Below, in pieces: positions 34,899-44,622 of a DNA stretch of 64,000 bases (position 1 is its first letter; each line of letters begins with the position of its first letter). The translations under genes and the position numbers were made by a program. Source of the stretch: an uncultured bacterium (GTDB taxonomy: Bacteria > Bacillota > Clostridia > Lachnospirales > Lachnospiraceae); contig CAJMRM010000002.1 in the NCBI GenBank assembly GCA_905215775.1, positions 51,469 through 115,468 of the forward strand, given 5' to 3'. The notes beneath the pieces are model-generated. The model had not been told where the DNA came from. It did no database searches and was given only the letters and a program-made list of their open reading frames with translations.

Positions 34899-35744
34899 TT
34901 ATTCTCTTCCCACCAGCACCTGATATACATCCCTTTTGCTGATCCCCCGGTCCTTTGCCACCTGCTTCATGGCTTCCTTCCGGTCCAGGCCCCGTTCCAG
35001 GTACAGGTCCATGTGCTCCTCCACCGTCATGTCCTCCCAGGCCGCTGCCTTTTCCTTTTCGATCTCCTCCAGGCTCTTCCCCTCTATGACGATGACGCAC
35101 TCGCCTCTGGGCTCCTCGTTTTCATAGTGGGCCAGGGCCCCGGAAAAGGTGGTCTTAAAGGCTGTCTCATATTTCTTTGTCAGCTCCCGGCAGATGGTGA
35201 TATTCCGCTCTCCCAGTGCCTCCAGAAGCTCCTCCAGGGTCCTGACCAGCCGGTGGGGCGCCTCATAGAGGATGATGGTCCTGGTCTCCTGCTTTAGCTC
35301 CTCCAGGATCCTCTGCTTTTCTTTTTTATCCGGGGGCAGAAAGGCCTCAAAGGCAAAGCGCCTGGTGGCCATGCCGGAGATGGTCAGGGCCGTGATGCAG
35401 GCGGCAGGTCCCGGAAGAGAGGTCAGCTCGATCCCAGCCTCATAGCACTGCTTCACCAGCTCCTCACCGGGATCCGAGATCCCTGGCGTTCCCGCGTCGG
35501 TTATCAACGCAATATTGGTTCCTTCCCGAAGCTTATCCACAAGATACCTGGCCTTCTCCACCTTGTTGTACTCATGGTAGCTGGTCATGGGCGTTTTAAT
35601 ATCAAAATGATTTAAGAGCTTGATGCTGTGGCGGGTATCCTCTGCGGCGATCAGGTCCACCTCTTTTAATGTATTTAACACCCGCAGGGTGATATCATCC
35701 AGATTTCCAATGGGCGTTGCACATAAATATAGCTTTCCCGCCAT
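34899..35744 (-). CDS. rsmI: 16S rRNA (cytidine(1402)-2'-O)-methyltransferase
   Basis: Start ATG 35744, with AAGGAG upstream; 281 residues. The tetrapyrrole-methylase fold is marked by LYLCATPIGNLDDITLRVL, IAAEDTRHSIKLLNHF, ITDAGTPGISDPGE and SLPGPAACITAL. The C-terminal helix-turn-helix-like tail (ISKRDVYQVLVGRE) is also present. It uses S-adenosylmethionine to modify the decoding centre. It is the last gene of the holB-ricT cluster, the usual clostridial arrangement. Confidence 0.95.
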   Translation of the reverse strand: MAGKLYLCATPIGNLDDITLRVLNTLKEVDLIAAEDTRHSIKLLNHFDIKTPMTSYHEYNKVEKARYLVDKLREGTNIALITDAGTPGISDPGEELVKQCYEAGIELTSLPGPAACITALTISGMATRRFAFEAFLPPDKKEKQRILEELKQETRTIILYEAPHRLVRTLEELLEALGERNITICRELTKKYETAFKTTFSGALAHYENEEPRGECVIVIEGKSLEEIEKEKAAAWEDMTVEEHMDLYLERGLDRKEAMKQVAKDRGISKRDVYQVLVGRE

Positions 35745-35812
35745 GTCTGTATCTCCTTTCCAACGGCTTCTGTTATCCCCGGCAAAGGCGCCATGTTCCC
35801 TGGACACGGCCC

Positions 35813-36550
35813 CTAATATCCGTATATCTCATAGATCTCGTCTGTATAGACTCCCGGCTCCTTATAAACGATCACCGGAGGCTCCAGCTTAAGCCAGGCT
35901 CCCCCGCCCCGGACCGCCTCGATGAGCACCATATTGGCGTCCTTATCCACAAAGGGATGGACAAATTTCATCCGCTTTGGCTCCAGCTTATACTGCTTCA
36001 TTACCGTGATGATCTCTGCCAGCCGGTGGGGCCTGTGGACCATGTAGAACCGGCCTCCGGGCTTCAGCGCCCTTGTCCCCTCCCGTATTACATCTTCCAA
36101 TGTACAGAGCACCTCATGGCGGGAAATGGCCTTCACATCCCCTGGATTCTTAAGTCCATGGGCGTCGTTCATATAGGGGGGATTTGAGGTCACTACATCA
36201 AAGGAAGCCGCTCCGAGGATCCGGCTGGCTTCCTTAATGTCTCCCTGTATGATCTCGATCTTTTTTTCCAGACCGTTTAAGGCCACGCTCCTTTGGGCCA
36301 TTTTCATGATCTCCGTCTGGATCTCCAGACCGGTGAAATGCTCTCCCTTTGTTTTTGCAGAAAGGAGGAGGGGAATGATCCCCGTCCCGGTCCCCAGATC
36401 CAGCGCCCGTTCCCCGGGCTTTACCGCTGCAAACCCGGACAGCAGCACCGCGTCCATTCCGAAGCAGAAGCCGTCGGTCCTCTGGATGATCTTCAGACCG
36501 TTTCTCTGAAGGTCGTCCAGCCGTTCATTTTCCATCAGATCAATTATCAT
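35813..36550 (-). CDS. tRNA1(Val) (adenine(37)-N6)-methyltransferase-like protein
   Basis: A 245-residue class I methyltransferase. SAM-binding motif LDLGTGTGIIPLLLSAK near residue 50, acidic end of strand two (FTGLEIQTEIM), and the catalytic NPPY motif in VVTSNPPYMND are visible, as in YfiC/TrmN6. The start overlaps ricT by 11 bases (ATG 36550; an alternative is ATG 36535). It is commonly found between ricT and rsmI in Firmicutes. Confidence 0.88.
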   Translation of the reverse strand: MIIDLMENERLDDLQRNGLKIIQRTDGFCFGMDAVLLSGFAAVKPGERALDLGTGTGIIPLLLSAKTKGEHFTGLEIQTEIMKMAQRSVALNGLEKKIEIIQGDIKEASRILGAASFDVVTSNPPYMNDAHGLKNPGDVKAISRHEVLCTLEDVIREGTRALKPGGRFYMVHRPHRLAEIITVMKQYKLEPKRMKFVHPFVDKDANMVLIEAVRGGGAWLKLEPPVIVYKEPGVYTDEIYEIYGY

Positions 36551-37451
36551 CCAGCTTCGATTTCCCTTCTTTTTTCTCCAGGGCCTCCAGCTGCTTTAAT
36601 TCCGCGTCGCTGATGCTCATTTTCTCCTTTTTCCTCTTGGGACGGAACTTCAGCTGGTCCACCTTATATTCGCGGATCTCCTTTTCGTCTCCGTTGACGG
36701 TGACCACGACCTTTACCAGCTGTCTTAGGATGCTGACGCTGTGGACCTCACCCTTTAAGCCGTCGTCGGTGGTCACATAATCCCCGATATTGGGAAGTCT
36801 CCCGTTTAACTCCTCATACGTCTCTTCCTCGTACTTTAAGCAGCACATGAGCCTTCCGCAGACGCCGGAGATCTTTGTGGGATTCAAGGACAGGTTCTGC
36901 TCCTTGGCCATCTTGATGGACACCGGGATAAACTCGGAAAGATAGGAAGCGCAGCACAGCGGCCTTCCGCAGATCCCGATGCCGCCGACGATCTTCGTCT
37001 CGTCCCGGACGCCGATCTGACGCAGCTCGATCCTGGTCTTAAATACAGACGCCAGATCCTTTACCAGATCCCGGAAATCGATCCTTCCGTCGGCTGTGAA
37101 GTAGAACAGCACCTTGTTATTGTCAAAGGTATATTCCGTATCGATGAGCTTCATATCCAGCTCATGCTTTTTGATCTTTTCCAGGCAGATCTTAAAAGCC
37201 TCTTTTTCCTTTTCCTTATTCCTTCTCTCGATCTCCTCGTCGGCTGCCGTAGCCATCCGGATCACAGGCTTTAAGGGCTGGATCACCTTTTTATCATCCA
37301 CCTCATGGCTTCCCAGGACCACATGGCCGTACTCCACGCCCCTGGCTGTCTCCACGATCACGTGCTGCCCGGCTTTTATATCCGCATCTCCCGGACTGAA
37401 ATAATATACCTTTCCCGCTTTGCGGAAACGGACTCCGATTACTTTTATCAT
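36540..37451 (-). CDS. ricT: PSP1-domain regulator RicT (YaaT)
   Basis: 303 residues. Conserved segments GVRFRKAGKVYYFSPGD, YFTADGRIDFRDLVKDLA and the cysteine block CGRPLCCASYLSEF with SGVCGRLMCCLKYE, which bind iron-sulfur clusters in the known Ric complex. RicT acts with RicA and RicF in RNase Y-dependent RNA processing and in sporulation and competence control. The C-terminal tail is lysine-rich. AAGGAG precedes the start. It follows holB by 10 bases. Confidence 0.92.
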   Translation of the reverse strand: MIKVIGVRFRKAGKVYYFSPGDADIKAGQHVIVETARGVEYGHVVLGSHEVDDKKVIQPLKPVIRMATAADEEIERRNKEKEKEAFKICLEKIKKHELDMKLIDTEYTFDNNKVLFYFTADGRIDFRDLVKDLASVFKTRIELRQIGVRDETKIVGGIGICGRPLCCASYLSEFIPVSIKMAKEQNLSLNPTKISGVCGRLMCCLKYEEETYEELNGRLPNIGDYVTTDDGLKGEVHSVSILRQLVKVVVTVNGDEKEIREYKVDQLKFRPKRKKEKMSISDAELKQLEALEKKEGKSKLDDN

Positions 37452-37461
37452 TCTTATCTCC

Positions 37462-38469
37462 TTACGACGGGTTCTTCATGGTCAGGAACAAAAGCTCCAT
37501 GACCAGCTCCAGGTTGACATTGGCCTCCAGTCTCGCCCGCGCCGTGTCGATGGCGCTGAGGATCTGCTCCAGCCCCGCATAGTCCGCCTTTTCCCCCAGT
37601 TCATTGATCATTTTATATTCATCCTTAAAGATCAGCAGGTTCAGGTCCTTTGTCACCTTAAACATAAGGACGTCCCTGTACCAGAGCTGCATCAGATCCA
37701 GTACCTCTTCGATATCGAAGTTCATCTCCTTGATCTCGCGGATGCAGTCCAGAAGCATTGCAATATCCATGGATCTTATATTTTTCACGATATTCATAAC
37801 TTTCTGGAACAGTTCCTTAAATTCGTCAGAGGACGCCAGATGAATGGCCTTTCCCAGATTCCCCCGGGCAAAGGCCGCGCAGATCTCCGCCTCCTTTTCC
37901 GGAACGTTCAGGTGCTCCGTCAGATAGCTTTTTACCGTAAAATCCTTCAGCGGCTTTAATTTTAACTGCACACATCTGGAGAGGATCGTGGGAAGGAACG
38001 CCTCCTGGTTGGTGGTGATGAGGATAATGACCGCATACGCCGGCGGCTCCTCCATGGTCTTTAAAAGGGCGTTCTGGGCCTGGACCGTCATCTTCTCCGC
38101 CTCGTCCACAATATAGATCTTATAGTAGCTGCTGTACGGCCGGATCATGATGGTATCGTTGATCTGCTCCCGTATATCGTCCACACCGATGCTGCCCGGC
38201 CTGCTGTGGGTCACATAAATGAGATCCGGGTGGTTTCCCCCAAGGACCTGTTTACAGGAATGGCATACCATACAAGGCTCATTGCCGCCCTTTTCGCAAA
38301 GGAGCGTCATGGCAAATGCATTGGCGATGGATTTTCTCCCCATTCCGGCCTCGCCTGTCAGAATATATGCGTGAGATATTTTATGATTTTCGATGGCCTT
38401 TTTAAAATGCTCTTTGACCATATCGTTTCCAAGGATGTCCTGAAAACCTGTAACCTTACCCTCCAGCAT
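37462..38469 (-). CDS. holB: DNA polymerase III subunit delta'
   Basis: ATG 38469 is chosen because GGAGGG lies six bases upstream; the ATG at 38475 abuts that site. 335 residues. The AAA+ clamp-loader fold is seen in HAYILTGEAGMGRKSIANAFA (P-loop-like), the zinc cluster CMVCHSCKQVLGGNHPD, YIVDEAEKMTVQAQNALLKTMEEPP (Walker B-like and sensor region) and TILSRCVQLKL. It forms part of the clamp loader with the tau and delta subunits. Genes of the same cluster follow in order. Confidence 0.93.
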   Translation of the reverse strand: MLEGKVTGFQDILGNDMVKEHFKKAIENHKISHAYILTGEAGMGRKSIANAFAMTLLCEKGGNEPCMVCHSCKQVLGGNHPDLIYVTHSRPGSIGVDDIREQINDTIMIRPYSSYYKIYIVDEAEKMTVQAQNALLKTMEEPPAYAVIILITTNQEAFLPTILSRCVQLKLKPLKDFTVKSYLTEHLNVPEKEAEICAAFARGNLGKAIHLASSDEFKELFQKVMNIVKNIRSMDIAMLLDCIREIKEMNFDIEEVLDLMQLWYRDVLMFKVTKDLNLLIFKDEYKMINELGEKADYAGLEQILSAIDTARARLEANVNLELVMELLFLTMKNPS

Positions 38470-38520
38470 AACCATCCCTCCAATCTTTTATCGAAACTTC
38501 CTTCTATTATATCACAATTT

Positions 38521-39105
38521 TCAGCGTGATTCCATTTCCTTTAAAATTTCTTCCAGGCAGGCCTCCAGGTCTGTGTTGGCAAACCGTTTTCCGATCCGGA
38601 GCCTGGAAAGGATCTCCTCAGAAAAATCGTCCTCGTCGGCCAGATACCGGCGGCAGACCTCTCTGTAATTGGGCGCCTTCTGCTTTTCTTCCCGCCGCAC
38701 GGCCCGGAGAAGCCGGATCCCGTCGGGGACCTCTATATAAACCGGGACCAGCGCCCCGTTTCCGTAGTACCGGCACATCTTTTCATAGGATTCCAGGGTC
38801 CCGATCATCAGACAGTCCCCTTCCCCATGGATGTCAAACTGGCCGTCGTCCATGGTAAAGTAGCTCCAGGGTCCCAGGACCGTTTCATACGTCCTAAGCT
38901 CCACGAGCTTTCCGGAATTTTTTAGCACCTCCAGCTTTTCTGGCGAGGTAAAAAAATATTCCACCCCGTCGGTCTCTCCCTCCCGGATGGGTCGGGTGGT
39001 ATAGGGAACCACCGTTGTAAGCTCCGGCTTCCTCTTTAAAAGCTCTTTAAATACCGTATCCTTTCCAGTGGCGCTCTTGCCCATGATATAAAAGATCCTG
39101 CCCAT
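38521..39105 (-). CDS. guanylate kinase-like protein
   Basis: ATG 39105, with GGAG upstream, gives 194 residues. P-loop GKSATGKDTVFKELL at residues 9-23 and VVPYTTRPIREGETDGVEYFF match the GMP-binding region of guanylate kinases. It lies between an Orn/Lys/Arg decarboxylase and holB, a conserved clostridial position, and is often a second copy besides the housekeeping gmk. The true nucleotide substrate is not certain. Confidence 0.83.
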   Translation of the reverse strand: MGRIFYIMGKSATGKDTVFKELLKRKPELTTVVPYTTRPIREGETDGVEYFFTSPEKLEVLKNSGKLVELRTYETVLGPWSYFTMDDGQFDIHGEGDCLMIGTLESYEKMCRYYGNGALVPVYIEVPDGIRLLRAVRREEKQKAPNYREVCRRYLADEDDFSEEILSRLRIGKRFANTDLEACLEEILKEMESR

Positions 39106-39190
39106 TTTCCGCGCTCCGTCCTCTTTTTCTGTACAATATCTGCGCCATGCTCCACATCGGCCCAGCTGACTGCCATTGTAACATAAATCC

Positions 39191-40741
39191 TTATTTTTCC
39201 GCAACCGTTATTATGGTGGAAAGGGATGGATCCTCCAGGCCCTGGACGGACAGGCCCATTGCTGCATACCAGGCGACCCGGTCCAGAACGCCCTTTGTGA
39301 TCTCCTCCCCCGGAGCCAGGACCGGGATCCCCGGAGGATACAGATAGATAAATTCCCGTGACACGCTGCCGGCGCTTTCGGACAATTTTTTTCTGATCCC
39401 GGACATTTCCATGGCCTCCGCCGGGGAAAGCCTTAAAGGCGGCTGTGGAAGCTCAGAAAGACCTTCTGTCCCCTGCCGCTCCTTTGTTCTGCCGTAAGTA
39501 CGTTCCGGCCCCGCATCCAGCTCCTGATCCAGCTCCCAGAGGGCTTTTTCCAGACGAAGAAGCCCCTCCTCCGTATCCATCACCGACGTCATCCCGATGA
39601 CATATTCCGGCGCGCACATCTCCATTTCCAGATGATACCGCTCCCGCAGAATGGTTCCCAGGGCCTCTCCGCCCAGCCGTTCCCTTTCGCCGGAGCCCTT
39701 CCGCAGCCATACATCCTTGCAGGAAACAACGATCTTAGAGGGATCCCAGTCATACACTGAAACGGTTCCCGGATCTGCTCCGTTTTTTCCGGAACCCTCC
39801 GCCTCCATCAGCTGCTCCCGGTCCAGTACCTTTAAATTCCTGAGTCCCTTTACCCGTTGGAAAAACCGCTCCAGCCGCCTTCCATAAGCCGCCATCTCCT
39901 TCCGGCCCTCCCCGTCCATGAACCGGACGCACTGCTCCATGGCCGCCATGAACACATAGGACGGGCTGGAGCTCTGGAACATCCCCAGATACCGGCAGAT
40001 CCTTTCCTGGTCTGCCAGCTCCCCCTTCATATGGAGGACCGCTGTCTGGGTAAAGCACGGGAGCGTTTTATGGAGACTCTGGATCACCACATCCGCCCCC
40101 CGGGACAGGGCCGGTTCCGGAAAACCGCTTTCCTTTCCGCCAAAGGGAAAATGCGCGCCGTGGGCCTCGTCCACGATCAGCGGGATCCCATGGTCATGGG
40201 CCGCTGCCGCGATCCCTGCAATGTCCGATACGACGCCTTCGTAAGTAGGAGAGACCACCAGAACCGCCTGGATCTCCCGCTTTTGATCCTGCTCCAGGAT
40301 CCTTCTCACATCCGAGGGACGTATCCCTCCGCTGATCCCCGGCCCCTCCAGATAAGACGGATACACGTACACCGGCTCCAGACGGTTTAGGATCAGTCCG
40401 TGATACGCCGATTTATGGCAGTTCCTGGCCATAAGAAGCTTCCCTCCCCAGGCTGTGGAGCCGCAGACGGCGCTCAGGATCCCGCAGGTGCTTCCATTCA
40501 CCAGATAGCAGGTCCGGTCCGCCCCATAGATCTCTGCCGCGTGCTCCATGGACTCCTTTAAGATCCCTTCCGCATGGTGCAGGTTATCAAAGCCGTCGAT
40601 CTCTGTAATGTCAATGGAATACGGATCCGGAAAGCCGTTTAAAAAATCCTGTCTTTTATGGCCCGGCATATGAAATGGATAAAAATCCGATTTTCCATAT
40701 TTTTCTAATTTTTCTAATAAACTATTTTTTCTAGTCTCCAT
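39191..40741 (-). CDS. PLP-dependent Orn/Lys/Arg decarboxylase, group III
   Basis: The start is ATG 40741: GGAGAAGCCG precedes it, and METRKNSLLEKLEKYG begins the conserved region. It overlaps the end of the lipoprotein gene by 11 bases. 516 residues. PLP lysine in QSLHKTLPCFTQTAVLHMKG, DEAHGAHFPFG, and the N-terminal FPFHMPGHKR are family marks. C-terminal residues about 430-516 form the small domain, ending in GIPVLAPGEEI. It makes a polyamine precursor (cadaverine, putrescine or agmatine); which one cannot be decided from the sequence. Confidence 0.92.
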   Translation of the reverse strand: METRKNSLLEKLEKYGKSDFYPFHMPGHKRQDFLNGFPDPYSIDITEIDGFDNLHHAEGILKESMEHAAEIYGADRTCYLVNGSTCGILSAVCGSTAWGGKLLMARNCHKSAYHGLILNRLEPVYVYPSYLEGPGISGGIRPSDVRRILEQDQKREIQAVLVVSPTYEGVVSDIAGIAAAAHDHGIPLIVDEAHGAHFPFGGKESGFPEPALSRGADVVIQSLHKTLPCFTQTAVLHMKGELADQERICRYLGMFQSSSPSYVFMAAMEQCVRFMDGEGRKEMAAYGRRLERFFQRVKGLRNLKVLDREQLMEAEGSGKNGADPGTVSVYDWDPSKIVVSCKDVWLRKGSGERERLGGEALGTILRERYHLEMEMCAPEYVIGMTSVMDTEEGLLRLEKALWELDQELDAGPERTYGRTKERQGTEGLSELPQPPLRLSPAEAMEMSGIRKKLSESAGSVSREFIYLYPPGIPVLAPGEEITKGVLDRVAWYAAMGLSVQGLEDPSLSTIITVAEK

Positions 40742-41825
40742 CGGCTTCTCCATCTTCCATGGTCTCCCTGACCCTTTCTCCAACTTCTTCTCTGGCTTCT
40801 TCGCTCTCTTCTCCAGCTTCTTCTCTGGCTTCTTCGTTCTCTTCCCCGGTATCTTCTCCGGCTTCCTCTTCGTTCTCTTTCTCTGCCTCTTCTCTGGTTT
40901 CTTCTTTCTTTTCTATGTCCATATCGGATTCAGTATGAGAAGGCTGGAATCCGCATCGTTCCTCCGCGATCCGCATGGCCGGATCCGTGACTGCACTCCC
41001 CGCTATATCCTGTTCCTCATACGTCGCCTGGCTCACAAAAAATTCCAGGCTGCCTTCATCCTTCAGAGAAACCTCCTCCCCGGAACCCAGGATCTCCTGC
41101 TCCTCCTCCCATGTCAGAGGAACGTATTCTGTACGGAGCTCTCCGTTCCGCTCCACCTCCACCGACAGATAGGCTTCCGTATCCGGGGGCGTAAAGCGCA
41201 CCTGCCGGTCCAGCATATCCCGCACATAGGCTGCTCCTTCAGGGCCATGGCAGTATCCCATATCAAAGGCATTTAAGATCTCCTCCGGAGTCTCCAGATC
41301 CTCAGGCTGCAGATACAGGATCTCATTTGGGACCGTATCCCGGACCGATCCGGAAAGAAATATGGATATATCGTCCAGCTCATATACCGTATCATAGCCT
41401 CCGTCCTGTTCATTCTGGATCACCGCCTCCATATGATCGTCCTCTCCATATACCGTAAGCCCATCCAAAAGGCTTTCCTTCCGCAGCTTGATCCCCAGGA
41501 CATAGCCTGCTCCGTCCTCTGTTTCACGGCCATAAAACACATAGGAATCCTCCAGCGGCCCGCCGTAAGATGCCGCCTTTTCCCGGTCCATATCCCGGAA
41601 GGAAAGCCCGCTCTCGAACTGCTCCAGAAAAAGGACGGTCTGTTCCGCTCTCCTTTCCGGCGCCTCCAGAAGCTCCATCCCGGCCTGTGCCTCCGTCTCT
41701 GCCTCTGTTTCCGCCTCCGCAGCTGCTGCCGCGTCCATGACTGTCTTTGTTTCAGCAGCCCCGCAGCCGGTCAGCGCCATCCAGATCCCTGTCAGGATTC
41801 CCGTATTTATGATCCACTTTTTCAT
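40731..41825 (-). CDS. lipoprotein with highly acidic repetitive C-terminus
   Basis: ATG 41825 begins MKKWIINTGILTGIWMALTGC, a lipoprotein signal with lipobox LTGC. 364 residues. After a short Ala/Glu-rich linker there is a globular region of about 230 residues with no family I recognise. The last 60 residues are dominated by Glu with repeats such as EENEEAREEAGEESEEAREE. The stop overlaps the decarboxylase start, so the two are co-translated. It may be a cell-surface component; function unknown. Confidence 0.72.
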   Translation of the reverse strand: MKKWIINTGILTGIWMALTGCGAAETKTVMDAAAAAEAETEAETEAQAGMELLEAPERRAEQTVLFLEQFESGLSFRDMDREKAASYGGPLEDSYVFYGRETEDGAGYVLGIKLRKESLLDGLTVYGEDDHMEAVIQNEQDGGYDTVYELDDISIFLSGSVRDTVPNEILYLQPEDLETPEEILNAFDMGYCHGPEGAAYVRDMLDRQVRFTPPDTEAYLSVEVERNGELRTEYVPLTWEEEQEILGSGEEVSLKDEGSLEFFVSQATYEEQDIAGSAVTDPAMRIAEERCGFQPSHTESDMDIEKKEETREEAEKENEEEAGEDTGEENEEAREEAGEESEEAREEVGERVRETMEDGEADGD

Positions 41826-41926
41826 TCTGATCACCATCCTGCGTTCATTCTAACATCCGCCCGGAATCCGCACAAGTGCCCGCGGAAGAATTAATAAAAG
41901 CGTAACGTTTTTGAAATGTTTCTGTC

Positions 41927-41955
41927 TGTTCACCCTGCGGTCTGTATGATAGAAT
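41927..41955 (+). promoter_or_regulatory. candidate promoter for the AIM24-family gene
   Basis: TGTTCA (41927-41932), 17 bases, TAGAAT (41950-41955), about 92 bases before the start codon at 42048. The -10 differs from consensus by one base, the -35 is weak. Nothing else stands out in 41826-42047. Confidence 0.35.
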
Positions 41956-42047
41956 GATAAAAACAGATCCGTCGGCCCCTTCTCAGTTCCATGAGGCTGT
42001 GAAGGCGGCGGCTTTCCATTCATTTATCACTTAAAGGAGGGACCCAT

Positions 42048-42731
42048 ATGAAATATCGTATCGTAGGCGACACCATGCCCGCTGTGGAGATCCTGTTCGA
42101 CTCTGTGGGCGAAAGCGTATTTACCCAGTCCGGAGGCATGACATGGATGAGCGACGGGATCGCCATGGCCACCAATACCCGCGGCGGCCTTATGAAGGGC
42201 ATCGGCCGCATGTTTGCAGGAGAATCCCTGTTTATGGCCACCTATACCGCCCAGAGGCCCGGCGCGCTCATCGCATTCGCTGCTACTGTGGCCGGACAGA
42301 TCTACCCTCTGGACGTCGGCACCACCGGCGGCATGATCTGCCAGAAGGGGGCCTTCCTGTGCGCCCAGAATTCCGTAAACGTTAATATCTCCTTTACGAA
42401 AAAAATCTCCTCCGGCTTCTTCGGCGGAGAGGGCTTTATCCTCCAGGATATCAGCGGACAGGGCATCGCCTTCTTAGAGGTGGACGGCGACCTGGTGGAA
42501 AAGCAGCTGGCTCCCGGCGAGATCCTGAAGGTCGATACCGGCAATGTGGTGGCCTTTGACCGCAGCGTCCGCTATGAGATCGAAACCGTAAAAGGACTTG
42601 GAAATATCTTTTTCGGCGGCGAGGGACTGTTCCTCACAAGGCTCACCGGCCCCGGGCGGGTGCTTCTCCAGACCCAGAACCTGGCGGAATTTGCCGGACG
42701 GGTGGCACAGTTTGTGCCGACGAATAATTGA
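42048..42731 (+). CDS. AIM24 / TIGR00266 family protein
   Basis: 227 residues, preceded by AAGGAGGG. The family's glycine-rich beta-helix is clear: MPAVEILFDSVGESVFTQSGGMTWM, GGLMKGIGRMFAGESLFMATYTA, KISSGFFGGEGFILQDISGQG and GNIFFGGEGLFLTRLTGPGRV. Bacterial members have no well-defined role; some are linked to membrane or stress biology. The gene stands alone, and an IS1182-type element begins 26 bases after its stop, so downstream sequence has been lost or separated. Confidence 0.88.
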   Translation: MKYRIVGDTMPAVEILFDSVGESVFTQSGGMTWMSDGIAMATNTRGGLMKGIGRMFAGESLFMATYTAQRPGALIAFAATVAGQIYPLDVGTTGGMICQKGAFLCAQNSVNVNISFTKKISSGFFGGEGFILQDISGQGIAFLEVDGDLVEKQLAPGEILKVDTGNVVAFDRSVRYEIETVKGLGNIFFGGEGLFLTRLTGPGRVLLQTQNLAEFAGRVAQFVPTNN

Positions 42732-42812
42732 TCGTAGTTTAAAGCAAGCTTATCAAAAAGGAGCTGTCGCACTAAATAATTAGTGCGGCAGCACTTTTTA
42801 TTACAAAGACAA

Positions 42813-42841
42813 AGAGCCAGGTCTATGCAAGGCCTGGCTCT
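42813..42841 (+). terminator. hairpin between the IS left end and its transposase
   Basis: AGAGCCAGG pairs with CCTGGCTCT (nine base pairs, 11-base loop), ending 17 bases before the transposase start codon. The second element in this window has the equivalent hairpin at 63234-63261 with a compensatory base-pair change. It may block transcription entering from outside. Confidence 0.65.
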
Positions 42842-42858
42842 TTGTGTAAAATTTATTT

Positions 42859-44487
42859 ATGCGACTAAATAAAATCTTACAGAAAGATTATACTCTATCT
42901 TCTCCGTATTATCAAATCAAACTTCCGCTGGATGTGGAAATTTTGATTCCGGCAGATGATCCGGTCCGTCTTCTGAGTGCGTTTGTGGAGGGAATGGAAC
43001 TCAGCGATCTTTATCAGACTTATGGAAAGATAAAGAAAAATCAGGCAACACCGAAGCAGCTGCTTAAGATCATGGTTTACGCCAGCATGAATCGAATTTA
43101 TTCCAGCCGGGATATCGAAACTGCATGCCGCAGAGATATCAATTTCATGTATCTTTTGGAAGAAAAGCCTGTTCCTGATCATGCAACCTTTGCCCGTTTT
43201 ATTTCTCTGCATTTCTCACAATGTTCAAAAAAGATATTAGCCGATGTAACCGAATTCTTGTATTCTCTTGGAGAAATCTCAGGAAAAAGTATCTTTATTG
43301 ATGGGACAAAAATCGAATCCGTCGCGAACAAATATACTTTTGTATGGAGAAAGACCGTTACAAAAAATCAGGAAAAACTTTTTGATAAACTCCTTGTCCT
43401 CGTGGAAGAATGCGAAAATCTTTACGGACTCACAATTGTTCATAATGAGAACGTCTCCCTTCACACTTTAAAAAGACTGCGTAAAAAGCTTTACAGGATC
43501 ATGCAGGAGGAGAGCATTGTCTTTACCTACGGAACCGGACGGCGAAGGCCCCGTCTTCAGAAATCAATAGAAACTCTGGAAAGTTACATAGCCAAACTGA
43601 AAGAATACAACCAAAAGCTCCATATCTGCGGAGAGCGCAACAGTTATTCCAAAACAGATCCGGATGCGACGTTTATGCGGCTGAAGGAAGATGTGATGCT
43701 CAACGGGCAGCTGAAACCAGCTTATAATCTCCAGCATGGAGTGGATTCGGAATACATCGCATGGCTGGATATCAGTGCACGACCTACAGATACGAGAACA
43801 CTGATCCCGTTTTTGAAAGATATGGAATGCTGCCTTCCGTTTAAATATCAGGAGATTGTAGCGGATGCAGGATATGAAAGTGAAGAAAACTATCTGTTTT
43901 TAGAAGAGAACGGCCAGCTATCCTATATCAAACCGCAAAACTATGAGATTTCCAAAACTCTAAAATATGCGAAGGATATCGGACGAATGGAAAACATGGA
44001 GTATGATAAGGAAGCGGACTGTTATTACTGCAAGAATGGACAGGCACTGACAGCCCAGTATGAGAAGAAAGAAAAGACAGACAGTGGTTATCGGAGAACG
44101 GTTACCGTATATCGAAGCAGCAACTGCAGTGGATGTCCTTACAAAACCGAATGTATTAAGGGGAATAACTGTAAAACGCCAATGGAAGACCGCCAGAAAG
44201 TACTGTATGTTTCGAAAAAAATGAAAGAGAAACGCCAGGAGACACTGGAACGGATCACCAGTAATTACGGAACACAACTTCGGATGAATCGAAGCATCCA
44301 GGTGGAAGGAAGTTTTGCAAACATCAAAGAGGATATGGAATTCAGACGATATCTGTATCGTGGGATGGCAAATGTAACCGCCCAGAGTATCCTGTTGGCA
44401 ATTGGATATAACATGAATAAACTTCACCATAAAATCCAGGAGGAAAGGACAGGGCAGCATTTATTTCCTCTGAAAGAACACGTCTGA
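42859..44487 (+). CDS. IS1182-family transposase (DDE)
   Basis: 542 residues, full length and open throughout. The N-terminal domain (YYQIKLPLDVEILIPADDPVRLLSAFVEGM) is DUF772-like. The first catalytic Asp lies in IFIDGTKIES, the second in VADAGYESEENY, and the Glu in VEGSFANIKEDMEFRRY. A cysteine cluster CSGCPYKTECI lies before the third catalytic segment. All catalytic residues are present, so the element could be active. No ribosome binding site is obvious upstream of ATG 42859. Confidence 0.92.
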   Translation: MRLNKILQKDYTLSSPYYQIKLPLDVEILIPADDPVRLLSAFVEGMELSDLYQTYGKIKKNQATPKQLLKIMVYASMNRIYSSRDIETACRRDINFMYLLEEKPVPDHATFARFISLHFSQCSKKILADVTEFLYSLGEISGKSIFIDGTKIESVANKYTFVWRKTVTKNQEKLFDKLLVLVEECENLYGLTIVHNENVSLHTLKRLRKKLYRIMQEESIVFTYGTGRRRPRLQKSIETLESYIAKLKEYNQKLHICGERNSYSKTDPDATFMRLKEDVMLNGQLKPAYNLQHGVDSEYIAWLDISARPTDTRTLIPFLKDMECCLPFKYQEIVADAGYESEENYLFLEENGQLSYIKPQNYEISKTLKYAKDIGRMENMEYDKEADCYYCKNGQALTAQYEKKEKTDSGYRRTVTVYRSSNCSGCPYKTECIKGNNCKTPMEDRQKVLYVSKKMKEKRQETLERITSNYGTQLRMNRSIQVEGSFANIKEDMEFRRYLYRGMANVTAQSILLAIGYNMNKLHHKIQEERTGQHLFPLKEHV

Positions 44488-44622
44488 TTTTGACAGGGCA
44501 AAAGCAAATCCTGAAAATAAACCTTTTTTCAGAAAAGGTCTATTGAAGTTCGCCTTTTTGTGGAAAAAGAATGAAAGATAAGATTATTTTGACGTAAAAG
44601 AGGCAAAAAGATGCTGCCGCAT

